A stretch of DNA of 64,000 bases from Treponema bryantii NK4A124. Lineage in GTDB: Bacteria; Spirochaetota; Spirochaetia; Treponematales; Treponemataceae. The notes beneath the pieces are model-generated. The model did no database searches. It was not told where the DNA came from and saw nothing but the letters and a program-made list of their open reading frames with translations. Position 1 is the stretch's first letter, and each line of letters starts with the position of its first letter. Shown in pieces: positions 18,759-28,091 of this stretch. The stretch is from positions 85,872 through 149,871 of the forward strand of contig NZ_ATWV01000010.1 of assembly GCF_000421345.1 (NCBI RefSeq). Direction: 5' to 3'. Position numbers and translations under genes: made by a program.

Positions 18759-19541
18759 ATGATAATTGATTTCCACTGCCACATCTATCCTGCAAAAATT
18801 GCCGAAAAAGCTTCTAAAAGTGTAGGAGATTTTTACAACTATCCAATGAAATATCACGGAAGCCCGGAAGAGCTTCTTGAAAGCGGTTTAAAAATCGGTG
18901 TTTCAAAATATGTAATTTTGCCGGTTGCTACCAAAGCAATGCAGGTTGAACCTTCCAATAATTTTACTATCGAACAATGTGAAGAACATCCGGAATTTAT
19001 TGGCTTTGGAACCATGCATCCGGATTATGATAATTATGAAGCTGAACTCCACAGAATAAAAGATGCAGGACTTCGCGGAATTAAACTCCATTCTGATTTC
19101 CAGAAATTTCAGATAGATGCAGCCCGCATGGACAATGTTTATGACATAATGACCGACCTGAACTTACCTTTGATTATGCATGCCGGTGATTACCGCTATG
19201 ATTTTTCAGGTCCCAAACGAATTTTAAATCTTCATAAAAAGCATCCAAAACTGACTTTAATTGCAGCACATTTTGGCGGCTACACTGAATGGGATGAATC
19301 TATGAAATGGCTTGTTGGCCAGGACATATATTTTGATACTTCGAGTACACTGGAATGGCTTCCGTTAGAAAAAGCTAACAAAATGATTCGTGCCCACGGC
19401 GTTGAAAAGTTTTTGTTTGCGTCAGATTTTCCTATGTGGGATCACGAAGAAGAATTGGAACGCTTCAACCGCCTGGATTTAACAGACGAAGAGCGCGAAA
19501 TGATTCTGCACAAGAACGCAGAAAAACTCCTTAATATATAG
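18759..19541 (+). CDS. amidohydrolase-family (TIM-barrel) metal hydrolase
   Basis: 260 residues of the Amidohydrolase_2 type. Metal ligands are visible in the N-terminal IIDFHCHIYP (HxH), in LPLIMHAGDY, in IAAHFGGY and in the C-terminal FASDFPMWDH with the catalytic Asp. Family members include decarboxylases and lactonases; the substrate here cannot be told. It lies 26 bp after the lipoprotein gene and converges with mnmA, the two stops overlapping by 11 bases. Confidence 0.88.
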   Translation: MIIDFHCHIYPAKIAEKASKSVGDFYNYPMKYHGSPEELLESGLKIGVSKYVILPVATKAMQVEPSNNFTIEQCEEHPEFIGFGTMHPDYDNYEAELHRIKDAGLRGIKLHSDFQKFQIDAARMDNVYDIMTDLNLPLIMHAGDYRYDFSGPKRILNLHKKHPKLTLIAAHFGGYTEWDESMKWLVGQDIYFDTSSTLEWLPLEKANKMIRAHGVEKFLFASDFPMWDHEEELERFNRLDLTDEEREMILHKNAEKLLNI

Positions 19542-20706
19542 CTTTATAAATCACACCGCCACCGGCAATCACACCATCAATATAAAGCACTGCCGACTGG
19601 CCCGGTGCCACAGCCCGCTGTGGCTGTTCAAAAGTGATCTTCCACGGCTGGCCGCGGTATTCAGTTTTATCATCTTCTCCAGGAATATATTTCTCAATAC
19701 GTGCTGCGGCCGGTTTACTTGCCAGTCTGATTTTTACCATAGCATCAAAGGCTTCTTTTGGCTCAATGTTTCCAGGCCACACAAAATCATCAGCAATCAG
19801 TGCATTTGAATTAAGTGCCTCATTTGGAGCCAGAACTACAACATTGTTTTTTGCATCAATCGAATGAACATAAACCGGATAATTTACTGCAACTCCAAGT
19901 CCACGACGCTGGCCAACAGTGTAATGTTCAATTCCTCTGTGCTGACCAAGTACATGCCCGTCGAGGTCAATAATATCTCCAGGAACACTTGGCTTATCTG
20001 CAAAAAGAACATCAAAATATTCTTCACCTACAAAGTCCTGGCTTTCCTCGCGGTTTGCTGCTTCAAGATTTGCCTCTTTTGCAAGAGCAATAACATCTGC
20101 CTTTTTCATAGCCGCCAGAGGGAAACGAACCTTTTCCAGAGTTTCAGATGAAACACGATACAAAAAGTATGTCTGATCTTTTGAAATATCAGTAGCAGTA
20201 GAAATCATGCAGGGACGGGCATCAGTTCCAAAAAGGCCCTGATCCGGTCGAACTATTTTTGCATAATGGCCGGTACAAAAATAATCATATTTAATACCAA
20301 GCTTTTCAATTCCGGCCAGGAGGGCACCAAACTTAATCAGCATATTACAGCGGATACAAGGATTTGGTGTGCGGCCGCTTCTATATTCAGATTTAAAATA
20401 TTCGAGAATTTCTTTCTTATAGGTTTCTTTTACATCAATAACATGATATTCAATTCCGTGCGCATCGCAGAAACGCTGGCACTCTTCAATGTTTTCTTCC
20501 TCGCCAGGACCAAAGCAGGCTTCACGGGTTTTTGTTCCAGTATTGATTTCCGGGAGACTTCCATCCCAAAGAGACATTGTTGCTCCAATAACCTTGCATC
20601 CCTTCTGTAAAAGAAGAAGAGCTGTGAGCGTAGAATCTACCCCGCCCGACATTCCAACAACAACTGTATCGCCAGCCTTTGGCATTTCCTGCATAACGTA
20701 ATTCAT
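19531..20706 (-). CDS. mnmA: tRNA 2-thiouridine(34) synthase MnmA-type
   Basis: Thiolates wobble uridine of Lys, Glu and Gln tRNAs. 391 residues from the second ATG (MNYVMQEMPK), preceded by GTAGG; the longer start adds seven residues. The PP-loop GMSGGVDST activates the uridine. A CIRC motif occupies the site of the DxxC/CxxC first cysteine. The region that normally reads SQDICF, holding the catalytic cysteine, reads REESQDFVGEEYF without cysteine. The C-terminal YTVGQRRGLG and a beta-barrel with APGQSAVLY are present. Convergent overlap with the amidohydrolase gene. Family is sure; the sulphur-transfer chemistry may follow a variant route. Confidence 0.92.
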   Translation of the reverse strand: MNYVMQEMPKAGDTVVVGMSGGVDSTLTALLLLQKGCKVIGATMSLWDGSLPEINTGTKTREACFGPGEEENIEECQRFCDAHGIEYHVIDVKETYKKEILEYFKSEYRSGRTPNPCIRCNMLIKFGALLAGIEKLGIKYDYFCTGHYAKIVRPDQGLFGTDARPCMISTATDISKDQTYFLYRVSSETLEKVRFPLAAMKKADVIALAKEANLEAANREESQDFVGEEYFDVLFADKPSVPGDIIDLDGHVLGQHRGIEHYTVGQRRGLGVAVNYPVYVHSIDAKNNVVVLAPNEALNSNALIADDFVWPGNIEPKEAFDAMVKIRLASKPAAARIEKYIPGEDDKTEYRGQPWKITFEQPQRAVAPGQSAVLYIDGVIAGGGVIYKAIY

Positions 20707-20729
20707 AAAAAACCTACATAAAATCACAC

Positions 20730-20765
20730 GGTGGTTGAGTAGGCGACAGCCGTATCGAAACCACC
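20730..20765. repeat. Family A palindromic repeat upstream of mnmA
   Basis: GGTGGTTGAGTAGGC...CGTATCGAAACCACC, arms perfectly complementary at the ends, located 24 bp upstream of the mnmA start in the divergent spacer to the DHH gene. Confidence 0.85.
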
Positions 20766-20896
20766 TGCTTATTAAACTCTTTTCCCTACTATATCACAAG
20801 GTTAAATAATATAAAAGTAAATTTAAAAATATCTTTTTTAACAATTATGGGTTAAAATAGATATGAAAACAAAAAATTATATTCGAGGAAAAAAAT

Positions 20897-21823
20897 ATGG
20901 CAATGAGACTTGTTACACGTTCTGATTTTGATGGTCTTGCTTGTGGTGCTTTACTTCTTGAAGCAGGAATTATAGATCACTGGAAATTCGCTCATCCAAA
21001 AGATTTACAGGATGGACTCGTTCCAATTGACAGCAACGACTGTCTTGCTAACGTTCCTTTTGTAGAAGGCTGCGGACTCTGGTTCGACCACCACTCAAGT
21101 GAATTTGAAAGAAATCAGCTTGAAGGAAAATACAAAGGAGAAAGCCGCATTACTCCTTCCTGCGCGCGCATTATTTATGAATATTACGGCGGAAAAGAAA
21201 AATTCCCTAACTTTGATGATATTATGGTAGCTGTAGATAAAGTCGATTCAGGAAATCTTACAATCGATGAAATCCAGAATCCAAAAGGCTGGATACTCGT
21301 AGGCTTCCTTATGGACCCACGTACTGGTCTTGGCCGCTGGCGTGAATTTACAGTTTCTAACTACCAGCTGATGGAAAAGCTTATGGTTGCCTGCCGCGAT
21401 AAATCAACTGATGAAATTCTTTCAATGCCGGATGTAAAAGAAAGAATCGAAGTTTACAACGAGCAGACAGAGAAATTCAAAGAGATGGTTAAGGCTCATA
21501 CCACTGTTGAAGGAAATCTTATTATTTCTGATTTGCGCGGCGTAGATCCTATTTATACCGGAAACCGCTTTATGATTTACTCTATGTATCCTGAACAGAA
21601 TATTTCTGCATGGATTGTAAGCGGACGCGGCGGTCAGGGCTGTTCTGCAGCAGTAGGCTACAGCATCCTCAACAAGACAAGCAAAGTAAATGTCGGAAGT
21701 CTTATGCTTAAATACGGTGGCGGCGGACACGAAAAAGTAGGTACCTGCCAGTTCACAAATGAGAACATGGAAAGTGACCTGCCAAAAATGCTTGCTGAAC
21801 TGAAGGCTATGGCTAACGCTTAG
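20897..21823 (+). CDS. DHH-family phosphoesterase
   Basis: 308 residues. The N-terminal motifs TRSDFDGLACG and WFDHHSSEF are the DHH-domain metal sites; the C-terminal GGGGHEKVGTCQF is the DHHA1 substrate-binding loop. Relatives include exopolyphosphatases and nanoRNase/cyclic-dinucleotide phosphodiesterases; which applies here is unclear. GAGGAAAAAA precedes the ATG. It stands alone on the plus strand, divergent from mnmA. Confidence 0.88.
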   Translation: MAMRLVTRSDFDGLACGALLLEAGIIDHWKFAHPKDLQDGLVPIDSNDCLANVPFVEGCGLWFDHHSSEFERNQLEGKYKGESRITPSCARIIYEYYGGKEKFPNFDDIMVAVDKVDSGNLTIDEIQNPKGWILVGFLMDPRTGLGRWREFTVSNYQLMEKLMVACRDKSTDEILSMPDVKERIEVYNEQTEKFKEMVKAHTTVEGNLIISDLRGVDPIYTGNRFMIYSMYPEQNISAWIVSGRGGQGCSAAVGYSILNKTSKVNVGSLMLKYGGGGHEKVGTCQFTNENMESDLPKMLAELKAMANA

Positions 21824-21890
21824 TTATTTGGCAAAAAATCAATAATATGATAGTATAACTCAAACATCATTCTCGGGATTAACTTCTCGT

Positions 21891-21958
21891 GTCATTGTCG
21901 GGCTTGACCCGACAATCTTTTTTTATAGCTGGATTGCCGCATCAAGTGCGGCAATGAC
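21891..21958. repeat. two family B-type palindromes in opposite orientation
   Basis: 21891-21917 reads GTCATTGTCGGGC...GACAATC and 21932-21958 reads GATTGCCGC...GCAATGAC, so the pair forms a larger inverted structure just upstream of azlC. The central arms differ (TCGGG/CCCGA versus CCGCA/TGCGG) but each is self-complementary. Confidence 0.85.
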
Positions 21959-21971
21959 AATAAAGGATAAT

Positions 21972-22691
21972 ATGAAAAATAAAGTCTTTCTCGAAGGCAT
22001 GCGCGACGGCCTTCCTATAGGTCTTGGGTATTTTGCAGTTGCCTTTTCATTAGGCATTGTTGCACGTAATGCAGGACTTACTCCAATTCAGGGTTTTATT
22101 GCAAGCTTTTTCTGTGTAGCCTCTGCTGGTGAATATGCTCTCTTTACATCTATTCAGGCCGCAGCAAGCTTTCTCGAAATTGCTTTAATTACACTTGTAG
22201 TAAATGCCCGCTACCTTCTTATGAGTACAGCCCTTACCCAGCGCTTTGATTCGAAAACTTCCCTGATTCACCGCTTCCTTATAGGCTTCGGTATTACAGA
22301 TGAAATCTTTGGAATTACAATTGCCCGCCCGGGATATATAAATCCAATCTATAATTATGGAGCAATTTTTGTTGCGGTTCCATTGTGGTCTATTGGAACT
22401 TCTCTCGGAATCATTGCCGGAAACTTTTTACCGGCACGCGTAGTGAGCGCCCTCTCAGTTGCTCTCTACGGAATGTTCCTTGCAATTATTGTTCCTCCTG
22501 CTAAGAAGAATATTGTAATTATGATTTCTGTTTTAATCAGCTTTGCAGCAAGCTTTGCTTTTACCAAACTACCGTTAGTTAGCCAACTTTCGGGTGGAAC
22601 AAGAACCATTATCCTTACAGTTGTAATTTCAAGTATTGTTGCTTTGATTAAACCAATTCCAGATGAAAACAATGATTCGGTGATTGAGTAG
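21972..22691 (+). CDS. azlC: AzlC-family branched-chain amino acid exporter, large subunit
   Basis: With AzlD forms a two-part exporter of branched-chain or related amino acids. 239 residues from the ATG behind AAAGGA (an earlier in-frame ATG at 21954 lies inside the repeat). Recognised from the N-terminal GMRDGLPIGLGYFAVAFSLG, the LVVNARYLLM segment, and about seven hydrophobic helices. The last residues (DSVIE) and the stop are encoded by a family A palindrome (22679-22715). azlD follows after 41 bp. Confidence 0.92.
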   Translation: MKNKVFLEGMRDGLPIGLGYFAVAFSLGIVARNAGLTPIQGFIASFFCVASAGEYALFTSIQAAASFLEIALITLVVNARYLLMSTALTQRFDSKTSLIHRFLIGFGITDEIFGITIARPGYINPIYNYGAIFVAVPLWSIGTSLGIIAGNFLPARVVSALSVALYGMFLAIIVPPAKKNIVIMISVLISFAASFAFTKLPLVSQLSGGTRTIILTVVISSIVALIKPIPDENNDSVIE

Positions 22692-22715
22692 CCCGAAGGG
22701 CAAATCGAAATCACC
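22679..22715. repeat. Family A palindrome at the azlC 3' end
   Basis: GGTGATTGAGTAGCCCGAAGGGC...ATCGAAATCACC. Note the coordinated change GGTGATT/AATCACC relative to other copies, which keeps the arms paired. It contains the azlC stop codon. Confidence 0.85.
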
Positions 22716-22732
22716 TTTTTGGAGATTAAATT

Positions 22733-23038
22733 ATGAATACATATATTTACTTATCTATTTTCACTGCTTTTTTTGTTTCATATCTGATTCGCGTACTTCC
22801 TCTTACTCTAATCCGCAAACCAATTAAAAACAGATTTATAAGATCATTTCTTTATTATGTGCCCTACATTACACTCGCAGTAATGACTTTTCCTGCAATC
22901 ATCGAAGCAACACAGTCACCTGTCGCTGGAATTATTGCACTGATTGTTGGTATCCTTTTATCTTATTTCGGGCTTGGCCTCTTCCCTGTAGCCTGCGCCT
23001 GCTGTGCAGTAGTTTTTATTGCAGAGTTCTTTTTATAA
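22733..23038 (+). CDS. azlD: AzlD-family branched-chain amino acid exporter, small subunit
   Basis: 101 residues, four hydrophobic helices, with the family landmarks SYLIRVLPLTLIRKP and ALIVGILLSYFG. Preceded by GGAGATTAA. Partner of the azlC product just upstream; the pair is arranged as in other bacteria. No regulator gene is adjacent. Confidence 0.9.
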   Translation: MNTYIYLSIFTAFFVSYLIRVLPLTLIRKPIKNRFIRSFLYYVPYITLAVMTFPAIIEATQSPVAGIIALIVGILLSYFGLGLFPVACACCAVVFIAEFFL

Positions 23039-23048
23039 GCGGATTTAA

Positions 23049-24782
23049 TTACTCTGTAATCTGTGCACTCTGTAACTTATAATACTCACCCTGCTTTGCC
23101 ATAAGCTCCTGGTGAGTTCCAAGCTCCACAATTCCATGGTCATTTACTACAGCAATCTTGTCGGCATTCTTAATTGTAGAAAGGCGGTGTGCAATGACAA
23201 GAGTAGTTCGTCCTTTCGAAAGCGCATCAAAAGAATGCTGAATCTTAATTTCTGTTGCAGTATCCAGAGCAGAAGTTGCTTCATCAAGAATCAGAATCGG
23301 TGGATTTTTTAAGAAACAGCGTGCAATGGACACTCTCTGTTTCTGACCACCGCTGAGTTTTATTCCGCGCTCGCCCACCACAGAATTGTAGCCGTCAGGC
23401 ATGAGCATAATGTCATCATGGATTTCGGCACGTTTAGCAGCAAGTATAATTTCTTCATCTGTAGCATCCGGCTTTCCATAAGCAATATTTTCCCGGATTG
23501 TTCCGGCAAACAAAAATACATCCTGCTGAACAATTCCAATCTGACTGCGAAGCGAATGCTTTTTTATCTTTTGAATATCAATTCCATCAAGGCTGATTGA
23601 ACCGCCTGTAATTTCATAAAAACGTGGAATCAAATTACAAATTGTTGATTTTCCACCGCCACTGGCCCCGACTAGAGCAAACTTTTCCCCTGAATGAATA
23701 TCAAGATTTATATTTTTCAAAACAGGAAAATCAGGAGTATAAGAAAAATCAACATTCTTAAAACTGATATTACCTCGAGCAGAAAGAATCTCTACAGCAT
23801 CCGGACTATCCGCAGGCTCAGGCTCAGTTCTCATGATTTCTATAAATCTATTGAAACCAGCCATGCCTGTTGCAAACTGTTCAACAAAATTGTTCAATTT
23901 TTTAATAGGTCCAACAAAGCTTGCAATAAACAAGTTTGCCGCAACTAAGTCTGGCAGAGTCATTTTACCCTTCATAATAAAGTATCCACCAACAGCCAGT
24001 GTAAGAAGAGAAAGTAAATTATTACAAAATTCAACATTTGAAAAGAAGCTTGCCATATAGCGGAAGCGGCTCTGCTTTGCAGCACTGTACTGTTGATTAT
24101 AAAGAGCAAAACGTTTACGCTCATAATCTTCGTTAGTAAAACCCTTTGTTACACGAATACCTGAGATACTGGATTCAAGACCGGCATTTACTTCAGCAGT
24201 TGTTTCTTTTACCTTTGCAGATGCTTTAGAAAGATTACGTCGGGAAGTGAAAACAATAAAGAAGATTGCAGGCAGCATGATGAAAACAATAATTGCAAGC
24301 TCCCAACGAATTGTCAGAAGAAGAATAAAAGAACCAATGAGATTCAGCATGGCAATTGAAAAATCTTCAGGTCCATGATGGGCAAGCTCTGTAATTTCAA
24401 ATAAGTCAGTAGTTGCCCGAGACATGATTTTCCCCGTGCGGTTTGTGTCATAAAAGCTGAAAGGCAATTCTTCCAGATGATCAAAAACATCCCGTCTCAT
24501 ATCCTGTTCAACGCGGTTTCCAAAAACATGTCCCCAGTAGGCGACAAACCAGTTACACATTTTATGAATACAAAAGCCTACGAGCAGAATCCCAACAAGC
24601 GTCAAAAAAGTTTTTAACTGATGATTTGGAATGAGTGTATTGAGTGCATATCGTGAAAACATAGGAAAAGCAACATCAATAGCGGCCATAAAAAAAGCAC
24701 AGAGCATATCTGCAATAAAAAGCCCGATGTGCGGTTTGTAATAAGAGAAAAATATCTTAAGCGGTTTTTTAGAAAAGTCCAT
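23049..24782 (-). CDS. ABC exporter, fused permease-ATPase (MsbA/LmrA type)
   Basis: 577-residue half transporter working as a dimer. Six membrane helices in about residues 15-300, then the nucleotide-binding domain with Walker A GASGGGKST, Q-loop IGIVQQDVFLF, signature LSGGQKQR, Walker B ILILDEAT and H-loop IAHRLST. Substrate (lipid, peptide or drug) cannot be inferred. Single gene: convergent with azlD (10 bp gap), divergent from the HAD gene. The ribosome site before the ATG is weak. Confidence 0.93.
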   Translation of the reverse strand: MDFSKKPLKIFFSYYKPHIGLFIADMLCAFFMAAIDVAFPMFSRYALNTLIPNHQLKTFLTLVGILLVGFCIHKMCNWFVAYWGHVFGNRVEQDMRRDVFDHLEELPFSFYDTNRTGKIMSRATTDLFEITELAHHGPEDFSIAMLNLIGSFILLLTIRWELAIIVFIMLPAIFFIVFTSRRNLSKASAKVKETTAEVNAGLESSISGIRVTKGFTNEDYERKRFALYNQQYSAAKQSRFRYMASFFSNVEFCNNLLSLLTLAVGGYFIMKGKMTLPDLVAANLFIASFVGPIKKLNNFVEQFATGMAGFNRFIEIMRTEPEPADSPDAVEILSARGNISFKNVDFSYTPDFPVLKNINLDIHSGEKFALVGASGGGKSTICNLIPRFYEITGGSISLDGIDIQKIKKHSLRSQIGIVQQDVFLFAGTIRENIAYGKPDATDEEIILAAKRAEIHDDIMLMPDGYNSVVGERGIKLSGGQKQRVSIARCFLKNPPILILDEATSALDTATEIKIQHSFDALSKGRTTLVIAHRLSTIKNADKIAVVNDHGIVELGTHQELMAKQGEYYKLQSAQITE

Positions 24783-24847
24783 TATTACAATAATAACAGA
24801 AGGAATCTAAGTATTGCAACTTACCAGAACAGCACCTATAATACCTT

Positions 24848-25495
24848 ATGTTCGATTATCTTTTCTTTGACCTCGACGGCACATTAACAGACCCGGCCCT
24901 GGGAATCACCAATTCTTTTATTCACGCACTAAAATATTTTGGAATAGAAATCCCATCCTACGAAAAGCTTTGCTCATTTATCGGACCGCCATTACCTGAT
25001 ACTTTTAAAACCCAGTTTGGCTTTGATGACCAGAAAGCTGCAGAAGGTGTAAAAAAATACAGAGAATATTTTGCAACAAAAGGCCTGCTAGAAAATTCAG
25101 TTTACCCTGGAATCCCGGAGCTTCTTGCCGGGCTTAAACAGGCAGGTAAAAAGTTAGTCGTGGCTACTTCAAAGCCGGAAGAATATTCTGTCCGCATTAT
25201 AGAACACTTTGGCCTGGCACAATATTTCGAAAATGTCTGTGGCAGCCTTATGGACGAAAGCCGCAGCAAAAAAGACGAAGTTATCGCTTACGCCATAGAA
25301 CGCAATCATATATCAGACAAATCAAAAATCCTCATGATTGGCGACCGCAAACACGACATTCTGGGCGCAAAAAAAATCGGCCTCAAATCCTGCGGAGTTC
25401 TCTTTGGCTATGGAAGCCGAGAAGAACTCGAAGAAGCCGGAGCCGACTTTATTGCAGAAAATGTTTCACGATTAGACAAAATCTGCAGACAATAA
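24848..25495 (+). CDS. HAD-family hydrolase (phosphoglycolate phosphatase-like)
   Basis: 215 residues. HAD motif I FFDLDGTLTDPALGI, motif II VVATSKPE, motif III Lys near ESRSKKDEVI, motif IV MIGDRKHDILGAKKIG, with a helical cap between I and II. The GDRKHDI form is common in the Gph/PpaX-like branch, which acts on small phosphate esters; exact substrate unknown. Stands alone between the ABC gene and GH43. Confidence 0.88.
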   Translation: MFDYLFFDLDGTLTDPALGITNSFIHALKYFGIEIPSYEKLCSFIGPPLPDTFKTQFGFDDQKAAEGVKKYREYFATKGLLENSVYPGIPELLAGLKQAGKKLVVATSKPEEYSVRIIEHFGLAQYFENVCGSLMDESRSKKDEVIAYAIERNHISDKSKILMIGDRKHDILGAKKIGLKSCGVLFGYGSREELEEAGADFIAENVSRLDKICRQ

Positions 25496-25594
25496 ATTTT
25501 TCTAAGACTAATTACTGGAAATCAATTTAACAAATTTTAACTAACGTTAGTAAGTTTACAAGCTTTTAATTTAACTGTATTCTTTTATTAAATA

Positions 25595-27244
25595 ATGAAA
25601 AAATTCTTTAAAAACTACCGAATGTTAGTTATAATTTTAGTCATCACAATCCTTATTATACTAACAATTGTAAGGAATCAAAAAATGAAAAACAATTCCA
25701 TAAAATCTGCCGAATCGAATCCTATCACAATGAAGAAATCCTCCTCCTACATCATCCCAGCAGACTTTCCGGATCCCGATATTATCCGTGTAAATGACAC
25801 CTACTATATGGTCAGCACCACAATGCACTTTATGCCAGGCTGCGTTATCCTACGCTCTCACAATCTTGTAGACTGGGAACATGCAGCTTACGTTTACGAT
25901 GAACTTGAAGCCACAGAAAAAGAGACTCTGGCAGACAATAAAGGTGCATATGGTAAAGGCATGTGGGCTGCCTGTATTCGTCATCACAATGGCAAATTCT
26001 ATATCTCTTTTGTTGCGAATGACACAGGAAAGACCTATTTGTTTACATCTGAAAAAATCGAAGGTCCATGGCAGCGTTCAGAAATAAAAGGCTTTTATCA
26101 TGATATGTCGCTACTTTTTGATGATGATGGCCGTGTTTACTGTGTGAGCGGAAATATGAATATAACTCTTACAGAAATGGAGGCAGATCTGTCTGGACCC
26201 AAAGCTGGAGGAATTAATAAAGTAATAATCCACGATAATCCACAAAATGTAATTTTAGGCTACGAAGGATGCCATATTTATAAGATTAACGGAAAATACT
26301 ACATCTTCTTTATTCATATGCCAAAAGGAAAGATGCGTACGGAAGCCTGCTATGTTTCTGATAGAATTGATGGACCTTACACTGGAAAAGATGTTTTATG
26401 TTCAGATTTAGCCGGATGGAATAGCGGAACTGCCCAAGGCGGAATTGTTCAGGCTCCGAACGGAAACTGGTATTCAATCGTCTTCCAGGACCATGGAGCG
26501 CTGGGAAGAATACCGGTTTTAGTTCCTGTAAAGTTTGTAGATGACTTCCCTGTATTCGGAGCTGCAGGTTTTGCGCCAAGAGAAGTAAACGTTCCGGATC
26601 TGCGCCCGGATTATCAGTATAAGCCGCTTTACAGTAATGACTTTACAAATCCGGCCTGGCAGTGGAATCATATTCCGGATAAGAAACTGATTTCCCTGAC
26701 TTCTGATACTTTCACCGTAAAAACCGCAAAAACCTGTAAAAACGTAGTTCAGGCCGCAAACACTCTTACACAAAGAACTTTCACAGAACATTGTGCAGGA
26801 TCTGTCGAAATTGACGCATCTACAATAAATGAAGGTGATATTGCTGGCCTTTGTGCACTTGAAGGAGAATACGGATTTATCGGAATCACAAAAAAGAATG
26901 GTAAATATAAACTAATTGTCGCAGAACACAAAATTCCATATAGTCCATGGTCTATGGGAGTATTTGATAATGAAGACCCTGTTATTAAAGCAGAAAAGGA
27001 GATTTCTTCACCAAAACTCAAATTAAAGGCGACTTTTAATCTGGAACATACAAAAGAGCAAGTTCAGTTTGCTTTTTCTCAAAATCTGGGTGATAATGCT
27101 GCTTTCGAAGATTTTGGAGCCCCGGTAAAGCTTAGATATACTCTGGATCAGTTTGTAGGCGTTCGATTTGCCTTATTCTGTTATTCTACAGAAAATGCTG
27201 GCGGAGAAGCCACATTTAAGGAGTTTAAGCTTGATTTACTCTAA
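25595..27244 (+). CDS. GH43 beta-xylosidase/arabinofuranosidase-type glycosidase
   Basis: 549 residues. An N-terminal hydrophobic segment (about 10-26) acts as signal anchor. The five-bladed propeller follows: catalytic base Asp60 in DFPDPDIIRVNDTYY, the pKa-modulating Asp in YHDMSLLFDDDG, and the acid Glu in GYEGCHIYK. A C-terminal concanavalin-like beta-sandwich (from about 345) is typical of the xylosidase-like GH43 subfamilies. Acts on plant xylan or arabinan side chains, fitting a fibre-rich gut habitat. A palindromic word AACTAACGTTAGT lies upstream at 25539-25551. The next gene's TTG start lies 14 bases inside this gene's 3' end. Confidence 0.9.
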   Translation: MKKFFKNYRMLVIILVITILIILTIVRNQKMKNNSIKSAESNPITMKKSSSYIIPADFPDPDIIRVNDTYYMVSTTMHFMPGCVILRSHNLVDWEHAAYVYDELEATEKETLADNKGAYGKGMWAACIRHHNGKFYISFVANDTGKTYLFTSEKIEGPWQRSEIKGFYHDMSLLFDDDGRVYCVSGNMNITLTEMEADLSGPKAGGINKVIIHDNPQNVILGYEGCHIYKINGKYYIFFIHMPKGKMRTEACYVSDRIDGPYTGKDVLCSDLAGWNSGTAQGGIVQAPNGNWYSIVFQDHGALGRIPVLVPVKFVDDFPVFGAAGFAPREVNVPDLRPDYQYKPLYSNDFTNPAWQWNHIPDKKLISLTSDTFTVKTAKTCKNVVQAANTLTQRTFTEHCAGSVEIDASTINEGDIAGLCALEGEYGFIGITKKNGKYKLIVAEHKIPYSPWSMGVFDNEDPVIKAEKEISSPKLKLKATFNLEHTKEQVQFAFSQNLGDNAAFEDFGAPVKLRYTLDQFVGVRFALFCYSTENAGGEATFKEFKLDLL

Positions 27245-27728
27245 AGCAAAAACAGAAGACATTGAAAAAGTATTCTCGATATTCTCTGCAGCAATAAAAC
27301 ATATGGAAGAACTGAAAATCCACCAGTGGGACGAGATATATCCTGATTTGCAGATAATTTCAGAAGATATCAGCAAAAACCAGATGTATATTGGTAAAAA
27401 GGATGGAAAGCCTGCAGTTTGCTTTGTTTTAAGTGAAGAATTCGATGAAGAATATAAAAATGGTAAATGGCTGTTGCCTGATGCAAAATTCTGCGTAATT
27501 CACAGATTATGTGTATCTCCAGACTTTCAGAATCAGGGATTAGCAGCAGAAACCCTTAAATATATTGAAAACCTATGTAAAGACCAGGGATATGACTCCA
27601 TTCGCCTGGATTGTTTTACTCAGAATCCATATTCTCAGAAATTATATGATAAAGCCGGATATTCCATTACTGGATACGCAGATTGGCGAAAAGGCCGCTT
27701 TGAACTCCGGGAAAAGGTATTAAAATAG
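27231..27728 (+). CDS. GNAT acetyltransferase
   Basis: 165 residues from a TTG start chosen because AAGGAG (27218-27223) sits seven bases upstream; longer in-frame starts would extend deep into the GH43 gene. The acetyl-CoA binding motif A is visible in IHRLCVSPDFQNQGLAAETLKY (landmark RLCVSPDFQNQGLA), and motif B in NPYSQKLYDKAGY. Substrate unknown. The overlap with GH43 (ends 27244) suggests coupled translation. Confidence 0.85.
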   Translation: MIYSKAKTEDIEKVFSIFSAAIKHMEELKIHQWDEIYPDLQIISEDISKNQMYIGKKDGKPAVCFVLSEEFDEEYKNGKWLLPDAKFCVIHRLCVSPDFQNQGLAAETLKYIENLCKDQGYDSIRLDCFTQNPYSQKLYDKAGYSITGYADWRKGRFELREKVLK

Positions 27729-27870
27729 ATTGCCACGTCGCTCCGCTCCCCGCAATGACTATAAATTCTGTCATTGGGAGCAGAAGACAAAGCAATCCAT
27801 TGCAAATAATTCATTTTCAGATAATTACCTCATTAAATCCCCGTCATTGCAAGCCGAAAGCGAAGCAATC
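27728..27870. repeat. three family B palindromic repeats
   Basis: 27728-27759 (GATTGCCACGTCGCTCC...GCAATGAC), 27770-27798 (GTCATTGGGAGC...AAGCAATCC) and 27843-27870 (GTCATTGCAAGCCGAAAGCGAAGCAATC). The first is inverted relative to the other two. It begins the gene-free origin-proximal region; the open frame across it is a repeat artefact. Confidence 0.8.
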
Positions 27871-28025
27871 CATATTATTCATATCCAGCTTGGACCTTCA
27901 GATCACTTCTCTCCTAAAAATGACATTATAGCCCCAATATAAATATTATTTCTAACTAAAAACAATTGAATCAAATATCAATGCAAAACTTGTCGTGTCT
28001 ACTTCCAAACAGCCTATATTAACAT

Positions 28026-28091
28026 ACAAACGGTCGTAATGTTTTAAAGTTAACGACCAGTTATTAGTTTTTAAAGTTAACAACCGTTTGT
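28026..28091. repeat. iteron-like direct repeats within an inverted repeat
   Basis: Two direct copies of TTTTAAAGTTAACRACC (28042-28058 with G, 28069-28085 with A), 27 bases apart, lie inside a 12-bp inverted repeat: ACAAACGGTCGT at 28026-28037 and ACAACCGTTTGT at 28080-28091 (one mismatch). It lies 13 bp before the first parS site. It could be an operator or an initiator-binding element; no protein is assigned. Confidence 0.65.

Noticed and set aside
27730..27942. 70-residue open frame after the GNAT gene
   Set aside because: It is the translation of three palindromic repeats; no ribosome site and the typical repeat peptides.
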